Below, piece after piece: positions 53,050 through 63,989 of a DNA stretch of 64,000 nucleotides (positions are counted from its first letter, which is position 1; every line of letters starts with the position of its first letter). The stretch lies in assembly GCF_003324165.1 (NCBI RefSeq), contig NW_025407883.1, positions 1 through 64,000 on the forward strand, in the 5' to 3' direction. Source of the DNA: Naegleria lovaniensis (taxonomy: Eukaryota; Heterolobosea; Eutetramitea; Acrasida; Naegleriidae). The notes below the pieces were generated by a model. It saw nothing but the letters and a program-made list of their open reading frames with translations, was not told the DNA's origin and made no database searches. Made by a program: the position numbers and the translations under genes.

Positions 53050-55091
53050 TTACATGGACATTGCTTCAAGTTTCCAATCGTTGATTTTTCTCAGGAGCAA
53101 TCGTGTTCGTAAGGTTTGAGCATGACATGAAGAGTGAAGACGATCCGTGATGAGGTTTAAGGCATCCTGAAGGAGTGTGAAAATGTGACGACCGTCTGGA
53201 CTGTGCGTGAGGTGGGCTTTGTACTTGAAGAGTTTTTCAATGTTGGCTTTAAGAAAGCTTTCCAAATGTTTCAATTCTTGTTCCGTTTGAATGGTTTGGT
53301 GAGTTCTTTCATGTATTTCTAAAATAATGTCGAAAGAATCTGATAAATAGGAGGTTTGCTTGATGTTTTGTAATTTGTTTGGAGATGAGGAAGAAGTAGG
53401 TGAGTCCTGATGAAGAAGAAAACCTTCAAGTTTGCTCAAAGAATCAACATCATCAACAGGATTGGTAGGCTTTTTGAAAAAGTGGTCCCTTACATGGTCG
53501 TTAGATTCATGCTTTTCCTTTGTTTCATTCTTGTCACAATAGGGAACGCTCTTCGAAAGATAATCAGGAGGAGTTTTATCTCGAGTTGTGTGTTCAGCTC
53601 TATTTGATAGAGTGGTGGTTAACGACTTGTTTGTATGACTCACTGCCACAGAGTTAATAATGAATGGTTCGAGTTCATTAATAATTTGATCCAATCGTCC
53701 TGTTTTGATTTTCACAAGATATCCAATAAACTCTGAAAGAACTATTCTCTTGGCATCAATTAATCCTGGTCTGTTAACATGTAGTCTCTCTTACTGTTGT
53801 AATATCAGAAAGTAGTACCTACGTGATTTGAACAGTAAATTTTCGAGTAAAATAATTATACATTTTCTCTCTAGAAGTTATGTCTGTAAATTCCTCAATT
53901 TTCACTAGCCCTTTGGACATCAGATTGTAAATTGCTGAAACTGCATGTTCTACAGTAATAACGCTGTGAGATATTGTTTCTAGAATGGATGAAGAACGAC
54001 ATTGGTAATTTTCATTGCCAAGTTTCTCTTTTTTTTCCCTAATTATTTCTGATACAATGTTTGATTTTCTTGGAGTGAGTATTGAATAGTCCAAATCATT
54101 TAGCAAATCATCTACTGATTTTGGAATTTCTATGAGAGATGGCCGTAATTCAGGGATTTGGTTTTCGAACTCGCGATGTACAATGAAAGAATAAAAGGCT
54201 TTTAACGAAAAATCGTCAACTAAAAACTTGTCGAAAATTGCAATGCTCTCATAGTTATGTTTGTAAGCTTTGATCGACTTGAGTATATCTTTCCATATCT
54301 AAATATCAACCACCACCAATATTGAGGCAGGTACATTTCTCAATATTAGAGTTTCATGATAAAACACATACCATGTCAATGATAATCTTGTCATGATATT
54401 TTGTTGTAATCATGGTGTGAATAAGTAGTGATGTAGAGTATCCATGGGTTGCAATTATTTGGCTACCTTTGTTCGATGATGTAAATAATTGATAACAATA
54501 CTCATAAATTTGTAAAATTACATCAAGAAGCCATTCGACCGATTTTGTGTTGCTACCATAATATACATTATTTACAGAGGACAGTTGTGATTCCGCTATG
54601 TTATTTTGATGATACAGAATTTGTGGAGTTGTTGCCTTCTTCTCAAAATGAATTATTTCTGGATCATCAAGCTCTGGTTCGGATGTTAAGTCCGCTGAGT
54701 TTAAAAACTCTTGGGTGTCGTTGCATGGAAGAAATTCATTTTCAAAAGAAGACAAGGAGAAAGTGGCTTCTGGGGTCTCTTGAAAACATTTCCCGATATC
54801 ATTATCGGATTCGTTTTGGCATTTTCTTGAGTTATGTTTTTCCGATTCAGTTTCTTCATTGTAATTAAATTGCAAATAATCATCAATTTTTGAATAATCC
54901 AAAATAAAAGCCTTATTATTTGAGCTTGATGACACCCCAGTAGGAAGGTTTATAGGATATTTCAGGAACATCCATTCATTTTCTTGGATCCGTTCCATAT
55001 CATCATCCCGATGATCAAACGAATCAATGCATTTGCTCAAAAACGACCTCCGCGTTTGGTTTTGAGAGCTCTCTCCATACATCTTGCTCAT
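53050..55091 (-). CDS. Unknown protein, three exons, 638 aa
   Basis: Exons 55091-54372, 54298-53823 and 53770-53050 (1917 nt, multiple of three). The first intron (54371-54299) is certain from the smooth join DKIIIDM/IWKDILKSIKAY. The second (53822-53771, 52 bp) joins VQI-T-PGLIDAKRIVLSEFIG; another acceptor 11-12 bases upstream would also keep frame. Residues 1-150 are acidic and low-complexity. Residues about 190-340 are helical (IYEYCYQLFTSSNKGSQIIA, SIAIFDKFLVDDFSLKAFYS) and recall the helical repeat region of IQ/EF-hand flagellar proteins in which 'YDYF---YG--SLAE--L--LL-SV-KY' occurs, but this is only a resemblance. The C-terminal 220 residues contain a Ser/His-rich linker and a final coiled helix. 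Function unknown. Confidence 0.65.
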
Positions 55092-55299
55092 TTTTTTTAA
55101 CTGAATTTAAGGAATTGAGGATTAAGGCAACCCCAATAATGGGATTTCCAAATCTAGATTTTAATCTTGTTTTTTTTCGTTTTGTAAATACTTCTATTTA
55201 CACTACCAATTAATTCTTGGGTCATTGTCAGTCTCTACCAGCTGTCTCTTTCCTCAAAACTGTGTTTACTTTCTAATAGTCACTTTCACTTGTTCATTC

Positions 55300-55911
55300 T
55301 CACCTCGTATAACCAAAAAGCATCACCATCGTCACGACCAAAGCAGCAATTCCCAACGCAAACACCCAAAACAAAATCAACACATTCGCAGCACAACATC
55401 CCACAAATCCAAACTCAATGGCTCGCTCTGCAATTTTCCTCACTCGTCGATACGGAGAGTCCTTGTATCGATTCCCGCGGAAGGATCGAACATATTTCCA
55501 TCGAGCATCCTCCAAAAACGAACATTCATGATTATGGAAAATGAAATTCTTTCGAATCAAGGGTAAGAAACAAAAACAAGAATAGAAACAACCACAACAA
55601 AAGAGCCAACTACCCACGGCGAGGAGAGTGCATTTTCGAGTGAGACGAATGACTTGATCGTATTCTTCACTTTCTTTGAGTCGAAATGAAGGTTTCGAAG
55701 AATAGTCATAACCTCCAAGTGGTGGTGGTTGTTGTTGTTGATTCATATCGATGGAAGATGCAAAGTGTGGTTGTTGAGAATGAATCATTCCGTGACCGAG
55801 GGGAGTGGCGAGTGTGGGGTCTGTTCCAGAACTAATGTAATAACAAACTCGAGATAATTGTTCATCGTAATTGGAGGTTCTGTCTTCGGATTCGGAAGGG
55901 AAATCGAGCAT
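55300..55911 (-). CDS. Hypothetical membrane protein with Cys-rich segment, 203 aa
   Basis: N-terminal half hydrophilic and Gln/Pro/Ser-rich. First hydrophobic segment at about 92-118 with many Cys (LLAVGSWLFCCGCFYSCFCF). Then a basic loop (ARWKYVRSFRGNRYKDSPYR) and a C-terminal segment at about 170-200 (AANVLILFWVFALGIAALVV). No signal peptide; both ends probably cytosolic. The Cys cluster at the membrane edge could be palmitoylated. Family not recognised. Upstream of the start there is a 550-bp gap with no gene apart from the small ORF at 56468. Confidence 0.6.
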   Translation of the reverse strand: MLDFPSESEDRTSNYDEQLSRVCYYISSGTDPTLATPLGHGMIHSQQPHFASSIDMNQQQQPPPLGGYDYSSKPSFRLKESEEYDQVIRLTRKCTLLAVGSWLFCCGCFYSCFCFLPLIRKNFIFHNHECSFLEDARWKYVRSFRGNRYKDSPYRRVRKIAERAIEFGFVGCCAANVLILFWVFALGIAALVVTMVMLFGYTR

Positions 55912-56467
55912 GTTGAATGCGCATGTAGAGAGTGTGAGTGGTTGAACAGGTGTTTTTGTTACTCTCGAGTAGTTGTTGGTAAAATGTTTGTTGTTGTAAG
56001 GAATTTCAAATAATTATATTGTTGAATGTCTCACTTGATTGGAATATTGACTACTACTCTAGAAAAACACTAATACCGGTTTCAAGACTTTCTTTTTTCT
56101 AGTATGCAGTAGTGTTAGCCAAGAACCAACGACTAGTTTTTTTGAAGTCAGTTGTCTATTTTAATATAATTGGTAATAACCTGTTTATAGACTTTCATGA
56201 AGTATAAAATTGAAGAGTTAGTTTTGACCAAATCTCACCCTTTATTTATATGAAAGGGATGACTTTATATTAAATCCTAACATCTTCAAAAGCTCCTGTA
56301 TATTCAAAAGTTGAATTTCCACATCAAGTTAATTCGAAACATCATGTCCAAACAACACGAATAGCAACTCGATGACTATTTCGCAACTTTTCATGTAACT
56401 TTTCAGTAACGCTTTGATTCGTTACAACACTCAATGGATTCCAATTTTATTTTTAATTTTATTTTCA
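55912..56467. other. Intergenic, no gene seen
   Basis: About 550 bp, strongly AT-rich, only short frames; presumably holds the promoter of the Cys-rich membrane protein and the terminator of the small gene at 56468. Confidence 0.6.
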
Positions 56468-56782
56468 TTAAAGTCTCCATTGAGGTGCTGCAGAGTTACT
56501 CTCAATATTACTCTCAATATCTTTTGCTTGTTTCATCTCCTTATCTACATTGGAAGTGTAACGCTTATTTCCTCCCTCAGAATCTTTATAATGCAAATCC
56601 GATGGGTCGATCTTGTTGCCAATATTTGATTTTTCTTGAAAATCAGAACCTCCTCCTCCTGTACTGGAAAGGTTGATGTTGCTACTACTATTCATTTGAC
56701 CTTCTTTTTGTGAGGTTTCTTGTTGTTTCTCAGATTCGCTTTGTTTGAGAATGTCGGCTGCTTTGGTAAATTCCTTGTTCAT
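56468..56782 (-). CDS. Small disordered hypothetical protein, 104 aa
   Basis: Hydrophilic throughout (MNKEFTKAADILKQSESEKQ, a Ser/Asn/Gly-rich middle, then DKEMKQAKDIESNIESNSAA) and without hydrophobic core, so probably intrinsically disordered, perhaps a chaperone-like or stress protein. The ATG at 56782 is preceded by a CACATG-type context and the ORF is clean. No family recognised; could be a small real gene given its protein-like codon pattern. Confidence 0.5.
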   Translation of the reverse strand: MNKEFTKAADILKQSESEKQQETSQKEGQMNSSSNINLSSTGGGGSDFQEKSNIGNKIDPSDLHYKDSEGGNKRYTSNVDKEMKQAKDIESNIESNSAAPQWRL

Positions 56783-56981
56783 GTGAATGAGTTGTGTATG
56801 GATGAATAATGTGGTTTTTTGTGTAAAGAGTAAATATGTTGTGATTCAGGATAGAATTTGTTTCGACACTCATAGTTGAATTGGATATTAAGGTTCATGG
56901 ATACCGAGTATGGAAAATTGCTAAGTCTGATGATGACTTGTTGAATATCATCTTCTGAATCTATCTAATATCTAATCCAAA

Positions 56982-59324
56982 TTATTTGGAAGAAGGTACA
57001 TTCTTTCCACATGTGCGAGAATATTCTCGAAGGTATCGTTTGAACGTTTTTGCCTTCAATCGCTCCATAACTTCTGAGATGGCCATGTCAAACATTCCAA
57101 ATGTAGGGAATTGAGAATGAAGTTGCAACAATTCTTCACAAGTCGAAGAGAGATGAATCTTGGAATCCATCAATGGATTGTTACCCATGGATGGAGCATG
57201 AGTGAACGCTGGCATGGATTGAGTATGAACAAATTCTTTTCCATTTTCGTGTTGTTGCTTGGACTCGTGTGAAAATGTGAAAAATTTTTCAATCATTGAT
57301 GTCGCTTCTTGTCTCATTCGTTTCTTCTTCTCCAAATATTCATGTTCACAATTATTCGTCATATCCAATACAATTTCCGATTTGACTTTCATTTTGGGTA
57401 CTTCAAACAATGTCCTATCTTCATATTCTGCTCGCGAATATTGTTCTTGAAAGAGTAATGCTTTTCGTATGAATTTCAGTAAATTCAATTGATGTTCTTT
57501 TTTGGCAATTGTTTTCAATACATTGCGATAAATGTCATCTTCTTTGACAATACTCTTCAACATGATTCCATCCATATAATCATTTCCAGTTTGTAAAATG
57601 CTCATTTCTGCTTGATGCAAACGAAGAGATTCATAAAAACTATCCATATGTTTTTGGAGGGTCCTATTTTCTTCTTCCATGAACATTTGGTTATGTTTTA
57701 ACATTTGATATTTCAACTCAAGTTCTTTGAATTCCTGTTCGTATGATTTGTGACATTGTTTTTTCATGTTGTGTAATCGTCGCGCAAATTGTGTTTGATG
57801 AGAATGTAATTCTTGAAGCAATGCGTCAAAATTGTTCATAGCATTTTCTTGTTGTTGTCCAAAATTGGTATTCGTGTTCACAACTGAATTCTGAGTGACC
57901 TTATTCGAGCCCATAATCAAATGAGTGGGTGAAGTGTATGATTCCATTTCATTAATCTCATGCTGTGGAGAAGCGGGCGTCGTTGCTGTCGAAGAGGATG
58001 TCGACGACGATGTCGATGAACTATTCGTAGCCGTCGCTTCATCTGAAACTTTACCCTTCTTGTTGCTGGCACTGGAAGGACGTGTGTAGAGTAGGGGATC
58101 ATCATCAAGGTCATCATAATCTAAATAATGTCTATTTGAGTTTGAGCTTTTTTGAGAGGATCCATCGTTCACAAATGAATCTAATGTTGAGACAGATGAT
58201 CTTGGTGATTCACAGTGTTTGGACCATTTGATATCATTTTCGTCAAAATTTTCTGGCGAATGATGCGTCGTTTCATTGACATTGTAAGGTTCATCAGTGG
58301 CACCGTTCGAGAAGTAATCATTTTCAATTTTCAATCGAAACACTGCAATGTAAGCTGGTGTTGTCTCTTCGAGTGTGGAATTTGACATTTCTCCCAATGA
58401 GAGTTCGACTGGAAATGTGACACCGTTCGATCTCTTTCCAAGGAGAGTTCTAGGTTTTCCAATTAATCTCTTATCTCTTCGTTTTAAATAACGTTTCATG
58501 TAATCGTCATGAACTGTTGCGAGATGAGAAGGCATTAAAATTTTGACATTTTGTCCAATTAATTCTTCTCTTGAAAATCCAAATAAACTCGTCATGGCAT
58601 CATTGACAGAGAGAATAATTCCTAGAGCATCTGAAATCACAGCAGCATCCAACACTGCGCTTAATAAAGTTTCCATATGATAGCTCACTGAATTTCGTGA
58701 CACATTCGTACTACCAAATTTAGAACTGTGTTGTGAACTCGATTGTGGTCCAGAAATTGCTCGATCCATAACCTGAAACCATTCTTCATATTCCATTTCA
58801 TTTTCAGCAACCAACATGATCAAACTCGATGTCTTTTTCGTCTCTGTGTTGCAATTCTTCAAGTCATTTCCATCAACAATCGTAATGGCCATACTAAAAT
58901 TCTTTCCACAAATATTTCTCGCACTGTGTATTTCATTCTTCATGAGTGTGGTGGTCATGGCAGTTTCCTTGTTGTTATGGCCGCCATAACCACAATCATC
59001 ATCAACACTGTGCATGGTTAAATGATATTCTTGAAGAGGAGTCGTGCGATGAGAATCCTCATCGTTCATTTGTTTTTTGAATTTCTTTAATTTTCCATCG
59101 AGTGTCAAAACAAACCAATATCTGAAGATATCAAGCATGATGATGATGAATCATGTTGTTGTTGTTGTCATGTTAATATTGTTGTTGAAGTTGTGTCATG
59201 TTTGATGAAAAGTGTTGAATGACACAAACAATAAATTTGCGAGGACTTACTTTTTCCATCGATTGAATAAACTGCCTTCTTTTTGTTGTAAATATCCACT
59301 CTTGATGATTGAATGAGATGGCAT
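56982..59324 (-). CDS. PH-PAS-RGS signalling protein, two exons, 737 aa
   Basis: A 24-codon first exon (59324-59251) and a long second exon (59121-56982), intron 129 bp GT-AG, total 2214 nt. The splice rebuilds the start of a PH domain: IIKSGYLQQKEGSLFNRWKK joined to YWFVLTLDGKLKKFKKQ, ending with the PH helix MEYEEWFQVMDRAI. A PAS domain follows at about residues 185-300 (AVISDALGIILSVNDAMTSL, FGFSREELIGQNVKILMPSH). Next is a Ser-rich linker, a coiled coil (about 460-530), and a C-terminal RGS domain: LNLLKFIRKALLFQEQY, SMIEKFFTF, STCEELLQLHSQ and FDMAISEVMERLKAKTFKRY. RGS domains accelerate GTP hydrolysis by G-alpha. The predicted protein binds membrane lipid, senses a ligand or redox signal through PAS, and damps G-protein signalling. 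Confidence 0.82.
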
Positions 59325-59843
59325 GATTTCTTTCCGATTAAAGCAATGTCAGGTCTTTCAAAGTTTTTGTTGTTGTGACAAGGTGTTGTGGAACGGTTTT
59401 TTTGTGTAGTAAATGAAAGGTGTTGTTATTGCAGCCCGACACTTTCAAGTCCTATTACCCAGATTCTTTTTGTGGATGGAATCAAGAGACAGAATCTTCA
59501 TTCCAGAAAAGAATCTCAAAGAGTATTGTATAAAGTTCCATGTGCACCTTTTCGAGCGAGTTTGCTAAATTGGATTTACAAAACCATTCTCTCTCTTGCA
59601 TTACTAGAGTATGGGATGCTCGGTGAATTGCATTATCTCTCTTTGAATTTATTTCGTCGCAGAATTGTGTTCTCGTTTTCATAATAATACAAGTAGTACT
59701 TGAAAAGTAAATTTTTAATAATAAAAATGACCGAGCCTCCCTTAAGGTTTTTATTCCGATAACTATGATTGATGAAAATGTTCAATCACCAAAAGACTGA
59801 ACTCCCACGATTTTTGGGTTTTAAAGTTATTCTTTTCCTTGAT
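59325..59843. other. Intergenic, no supported gene
   Basis: About 520 bp. Overlapping frames on both strands (59388-59684 plus, 59482-59682 minus) show no family signature or good start context, so neither is called. Confidence 0.5.
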
Positions 59844-60086
59844 TCAATGAACGCATTTTTCGGAGATGCAAAAAGTATGCGCGATTCCACAATATTTCAT
59901 GCTACTGTGTCGAGATGCAGTTTGTTCTCGTTCAACAGCTCGTAATTTCTTATCTGCTTGTGTCATGTTTTTCGTGTTCACAATCACCTTCTCCATCTTG
60001 CTCAATGTGACTGGATTTAAGTTGAATACTTCATTCCATTGACGGATCGTGCAGGGCAATTTAAAGGACTCTTTGATCTGTTCCAT
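59844..60086 (-). CDS. Possible small protein, 80 aa
   Basis: ORF starting MEQIKESFKLPCTIRQWNEV, with a helical middle (MTQADKKLRAVEREQTASRH) and three Cys near the C-terminus (YCGIAHTFCISEKC). The mixed hydrophilic composition looks coding, but no family is recognised. It is divergent from the NHL fragment, with only about 27 bp between the starts. Confidence 0.35.
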   Translation of the reverse strand: MEQIKESFKLPCTIRQWNEVFNLNPVTLSKMEKVIVNTKNMTQADKKLRAVEREQTASRHSSMKYCGIAHTFCISEKCVH

Positions 60087-60112
60087 GTCTCAAAGTAACA
60101 AAACATTCATGA

Positions 60113-60439
60113 ATGAACCTTAAAAGAACGAATGGCTACGGCATCAGTACTGAGGTTGGAGACAACTTGGGAACCTGCAGTGCTGTAGCCATTTTGCCAC
60201 ATGTGCTTACCATCGGAAAGACGAAAGAACGAGGAAAAGATGTTCATAGTTTCGCCAATCCTTCCTCTATTGCCATTTCGTATTATCAATCGTGTATTTT
60301 TTCATGGGAAGGTCAATTTGTCAAATCGTTTGGAAATGATAATCAACTATACTGTGCTCGAGCCATATGCTTTTGTAAGGTGACAGGAGAATTGATCATT
60401 TGTGACAGTGACAATCATAGAGTGCTTGTTTTACGATAA
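60113..60439 (+). pseudogene. NHL-repeat protein fragment
   Basis: Frame of 108 codons. The last 45 residues read SWEGQFVKSFGNDNQLYCAR followed by GELIICDSDNHRVLVLR, a clear NHL beta-propeller blade (G-x-F-x-x-x-FG ... x-V-DSDNHRVQ). Only one full blade and part of another (VAILPHVLTIG) are present. NHL propellers need five or six, so this is a truncated copy or a remnant. NHL proteins with DSDNHR blades are numerous in Naegleria-type genomes. No signal peptide. Confidence 0.6.
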
Positions 60440-60545
60440 CTATTGTGCATGCCAAAATTTATATTTTTTGTAGCCATTTTAACAAGACATCTTTTTAAAT
60501 GCAAATATCACTAATGTATTGGAGTAGTAATGATTATTTGCCATG

Positions 60546-62143
60546 TCAATACAAATCTTTTTGGAAACTCTTCACCAATTCCACATCCTCCAAATTATGA
60601 TCGTCCAAAGTCAAAACTTCACATCCCAATTCTCGAAAATCTCTCAACTCGGATTCTTCTTTAATTCGTAAGGTGTGTTCAAACTGTGCACTCACACATC
60701 CATCCCGAGCAACCACTGTCCATCCGTCACTCTTCCATGTTTTACTTTTCGTTGAACCAGAACAAATGACCGGTTCGATGGTGAAAATCATTCCTGGATG
60801 CATGATATCGGTTCCAATAAATTCTTTGCCATACTTGTTTTTAACCATGATTACTTGAGGAAGCCCATGAAAAGAGCGACCAATGCCGTGTCCAACATAG
60901 TCAGGACTTGATTTGAATGATGTTCCATGAGCTTGATTGTATTTTTCGAGAAAATTATCAATGGCATTTCCAATCCCTAACGTATATGTCACAACACAAA
61001 ATAACAGTGTTGAAAATTGTGTATCAATTCGATCCATAGTAATTTTCATGAAATAATAATATTGTTCATAATTATTTTCATCCATAAACATTACTTACTG
61101 TACATGGGTTCTCCAGGTCCACACACTTTAATAGCCTCCCACAACGCTTGTTTTGTTACTTTCACAAGAGTTTTATATTCTTCCTTAATTGGCCTTTCGG
61201 GTGTTTCTTCATCGGCTCCAACAATATAGGTGCTATTCGTGTCACCATGAAAACCATCCAAATAAACAGTAATATCCAAATTGATAATGTCAGAATATTT
61301 CAGAGGCCTTGTATCTGGGATTCCATGAACTAGAACTTCATTGATAGATGTGCAAAGAGATTTTGGAAAATTGTTATATCGAAGTGGTGATGGATAAGCT
61401 CCTCGTGAAGTCTTTGTGTGTCCACATTAACAAATTATGATTTTCCATTTACCAGCGTTTTTCGTGACGTTATTATTCCATCATGACATGTTCAATAAAT
61501 AAATTATATATATTCCAATTCGATTAAAATTATTATTGAAAATAATTATTGACATTTTTCCATTCAATGAGTGAGTAAATAATAATTACGACTACGTATT
61601 ATTCCAAAAACTCACAATATATTCAAAAACTTTTTCATCAATTTCCTCCGTTGTTACTCCTTCTTTCACCAACGATCCAGCAAATCTCAATACTTCAGCA
61701 GCCAATTGGTTCACTCGTCTAATTTTCTGTAAATCCTCTTCCTTACAATGAATTTCCAAATCCATCGAATATTCTCCTTTCATCGTTTCATAATACGGTG
61801 GAACTTGAATTTTAGTGGTATCTACACTTTTAAATGCATTCATGACTGGATATTGTCCTTCCATGATTCGATCCGGAGTAAAGTAGGGTGATTCCGGTTT
61901 TAAATAATGTTCCGGAGAAAGTTTTTTAGAAGTGGATGATGAGGCTCGAGCACATGGTTTGTTATTGATTGTATGAAATGGTTGTTGTTGTTGCTGTTTT
62001 TTCAATAAATAATCAAGATGGGTTGTTGTTGTTGTTGTGGATGTAATGAAAATGGAGGGAGTGTAATGATGGTTATTATTCAGTTCAGCGGCCGAGTTGA
62101 AAAATAAATTAAAATGCCTTCTGCATGATTTAAATTTCTTCAT
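60546..62143 (-). CDS. Methionine aminopeptidase type I, probably organellar, three exons
   Basis: Removes initiator Met from nascent proteins. Exons 62143-61616, 61411-61099 and 60976-60546 (1272 nt, 423 aa); introns of 204 and 122 bp, GT-AG. The splices rebuild family sequence: EYI/TSRGAYPSPLRYNNF and GEPMY-R-IGNAIDNF. Metal ligands are all visible: Asp in NLDITVYLDGFHGDTNSTY (two Asp), His in DYVGHGIGRSFHGLP, Glu in IFTIEPVICSG and Glu in AQFEHTL. HGIPDTRPL gives the catalytic His. The first about 90 residues are a basic, Asn/Gln/Thr-rich extension (MKKFKSCRRHFNLFFNSAAE) and the zinc-finger domain of cytosolic MetAP1 is missing. Both facts suggest a mitochondrial MAP1D-like enzyme. Confidence 0.88.
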
Positions 62144-62216
62144 TTTTTTTTGTTAAAATTAATTTGTTTTATTATTATGATTTCAATATCAATTATTTGA
62201 TAACACCAAAACGACT

Positions 62217-63989
62217 CTACAAACGAGAGCCAGCATTCCAACCTGAACTCTCAACTTCTGAATAATTTTGATAACTTTTTGGAAGAGTCGTGAATTGTTC
62301 TGCCTCGTCTTCACCACCAATACTACTCGAAAGACTAATACTTCGGGAATGGTGATGACGAATGGAGGAAACATCGACACGACCAGCTGCTACAAAGCTT
62401 GATTGATAAAATTCAATAGGATTGGATGGTTTGCTATTGTTGTTGAAGGAAGTGGGAGCTGCTTGAGCTCGGTTCTCAATGTGAGAAGGAAATGCATAAA
62501 TTCCACAGCATTTGATGACGAGTAACTTTTTGAATAAGGTCAATAATAACCAAAATACGATGAAAATGACATAAAATCCAATTAAAAATCCTAAATGTCC
62601 AAGAAATGCAGTGTCTCCCTTATTGTAATCTAGCAAGTCGCCATATGGTAGTGTTCGAATGAGATTCGTCTCTTTCAATCCAATGACGTACAAGAGATAG
62701 GTTGGACAATATAAACCCACAAGAAATATATGCCAGAATCTAAAATAAAAGTCTGAAAACAGGGCCTCAATGACGCTACCAGTAAATGTTAAAGCATGAG
62801 CAGAAACGATCATGAAAGTAATTCGATCGATTGGAAAATTTCCTGTTGGGATGATAACTGCCCAAAATCCTATAGTCACAACTCCACTGGCTACTAAATT
62901 CAATTCAGAAATGATCCATACGACATTTCCGCTCCAGTTCAATAATTTTTCCAACCATGGAGGCATGATATCTACGTATGGAAATGTGACAGTGTCTGTA
63001 TTGCCACTTCCAATGCTATTTCTCTTCCTCTTATAAATAAATGCCACGACTAAGAGTGTCACATGATATATCATGACCACAATGGTATAGAGTAGAAATA
63101 AATTAAAGGTATTATTGGTGAGATATTTGGTGTAATTGAACCATATATCGGCCACACTTCTATTTCCTCTATTTTCGAATTGATAAATATAAACAGCAGT
63201 GACAATTGCAAGTGTCAAATTTCCAAGGCGAATAAATAATAAAATTGCACTCGAAATCCAACAAGAAACGTTATACTTGTGAACGCTTTTTGGTGTCACT
63301 GATCGAATTTTCACAGAAACATTTGTATCTGTAATGAGAGGGTCATGTTCACTAGTGGAATAGGAGCTAATGGTTGAACAACTCGAACACATTCGATCTA
63401 ATAATTGGAACGGTGTCGAATGATACATGGCAAACGAGCCATTCTCATTAATAGATGCCAACGAGTTGTCAATTCCCAATGGTGTTGACAAGGCAAAATT
63501 CTTGAAATTTCTCCATCCGAAAAAGCACATCATCCTCCAAACCAAAGAACTTCTCTGATGTTCCTCTTTATCTTGCTCCTCGACTGCAAATGCTTCAATA
63601 CTATCCTCAAATCGTCCATATTTTGAATAGTACATGGACGGTGTTTTCCGTCGACTACTTCTCCGTCGATGAAACGTCGTTTTCAGTTTGTCCAGAATTT
63701 TACGAACCACAAATATTTCATACAGTAACGGAATGACAATGGTTAATACCAACGGAACCAATAAGAAACAAATATCAAAGGTAAGAATGAAGCCTCTAAC
63801 GAGTGCAATATCATGAGCGGTATGATTGGTTGTTGCTGTTACACCATGAATGGATGAAATTTCTTGTAGTAGTTGTTCCGATATTCTAATGGAATTTCTC
63901 ATTGGATCCTGTTGGTTGGAAATGATTGAAGATGAGGTAGCTACTATGGATGATGAAAACGATGAAGAAGAAGAAACAGAAATTTTCAT
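62217..63989 (-). CDS. Multi-pass membrane protein, possibly FAR-17a/AIG1/rolling-stone-like, 590 aa
   Basis: Ser-rich start, then about eight hydrophobic segments. Two lie in the N-terminal half (ILTFDICFLLVPLVLTIVIP; ISSAILLFIRLGNLTLAIVT). Three more surround FNLFLLYTIVVMIYHVTLLV and ISELNLVASGVVTIGFWAVI. The last ones are MIVSAHALTFTGSVIEALFS, WHIFLVGLYCPTYLLYVIGL and FLGHLGFLIGFYVIFIVFWL. The late block (A-H-A-x-x-x-T-G-S-x-(I/L)-E-x-x-F followed by H and a Y-x-x-(T/Y)-Y-x-(L/I)-Y segment) resembles the FAR-17a/AIG1 and rolling-stone domain, where the Thr and His are catalytic in ADTRP-type hydrolases. Large hydrophilic loop between TM1 and TM2. The ATG at 63989 lies only 11 bases from the window edge, so an upstream exon cannot be excluded. 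Confidence 0.5.
   Translation of the reverse strand: MKISVSSSSSFSSSIVATSSSIISNQQDPMRNSIRISEQLLQEISSIHGVTATTNHTAHDIALVRGFILTFDICFLLVPLVLTIVIPLLYEIFVVRKILDKLKTTFHRRRSSRRKTPSMYYSKYGRFEDSIEAFAVEEQDKEEHQRSSLVWRMMCFFGWRNFKNFALSTPLGIDNSLASINENGSFAMYHSTPFQLLDRMCSSCSTISSYSTSEHDPLITDTNVSVKIRSVTPKSVHKYNVSCWISSAILLFIRLGNLTLAIVTAVYIYQFENRGNRSVADIWFNYTKYLTNNTFNLFLLYTIVVMIYHVTLLVVAFIYKRKRNSIGSGNTDTVTFPYVDIMPPWLEKLLNWSGNVVWIISELNLVASGVVTIGFWAVIIPTGNFPIDRITFMIVSAHALTFTGSVIEALFSDFYFRFWHIFLVGLYCPTYLLYVIGLKETNLIRTLPYGDLLDYNKGDTAFLGHLGFLIGFYVIFIVFWLLLTLFKKLLVIKCCGIYAFPSHIENRAQAAPTSFNNNSKPSNPIEFYQSSFVAAGRVDVSSIRHHHSRSISLSSSIGGEDEAEQFTTLPKSYQNYSEVESSGWNAGSRL

Noticed and set aside
53640-53660. GGTTCGAG box as a tRNA promoter
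   Set aside because: Lies inside coding sequence of the three-exon unknown gene with no tRNA fold around it.
59388-59684. 98-codon plus frame and an overlapping 66-codon minus frame
   Set aside because: Neither has a recognisable family nor a convincing start context, and they overlap each other.
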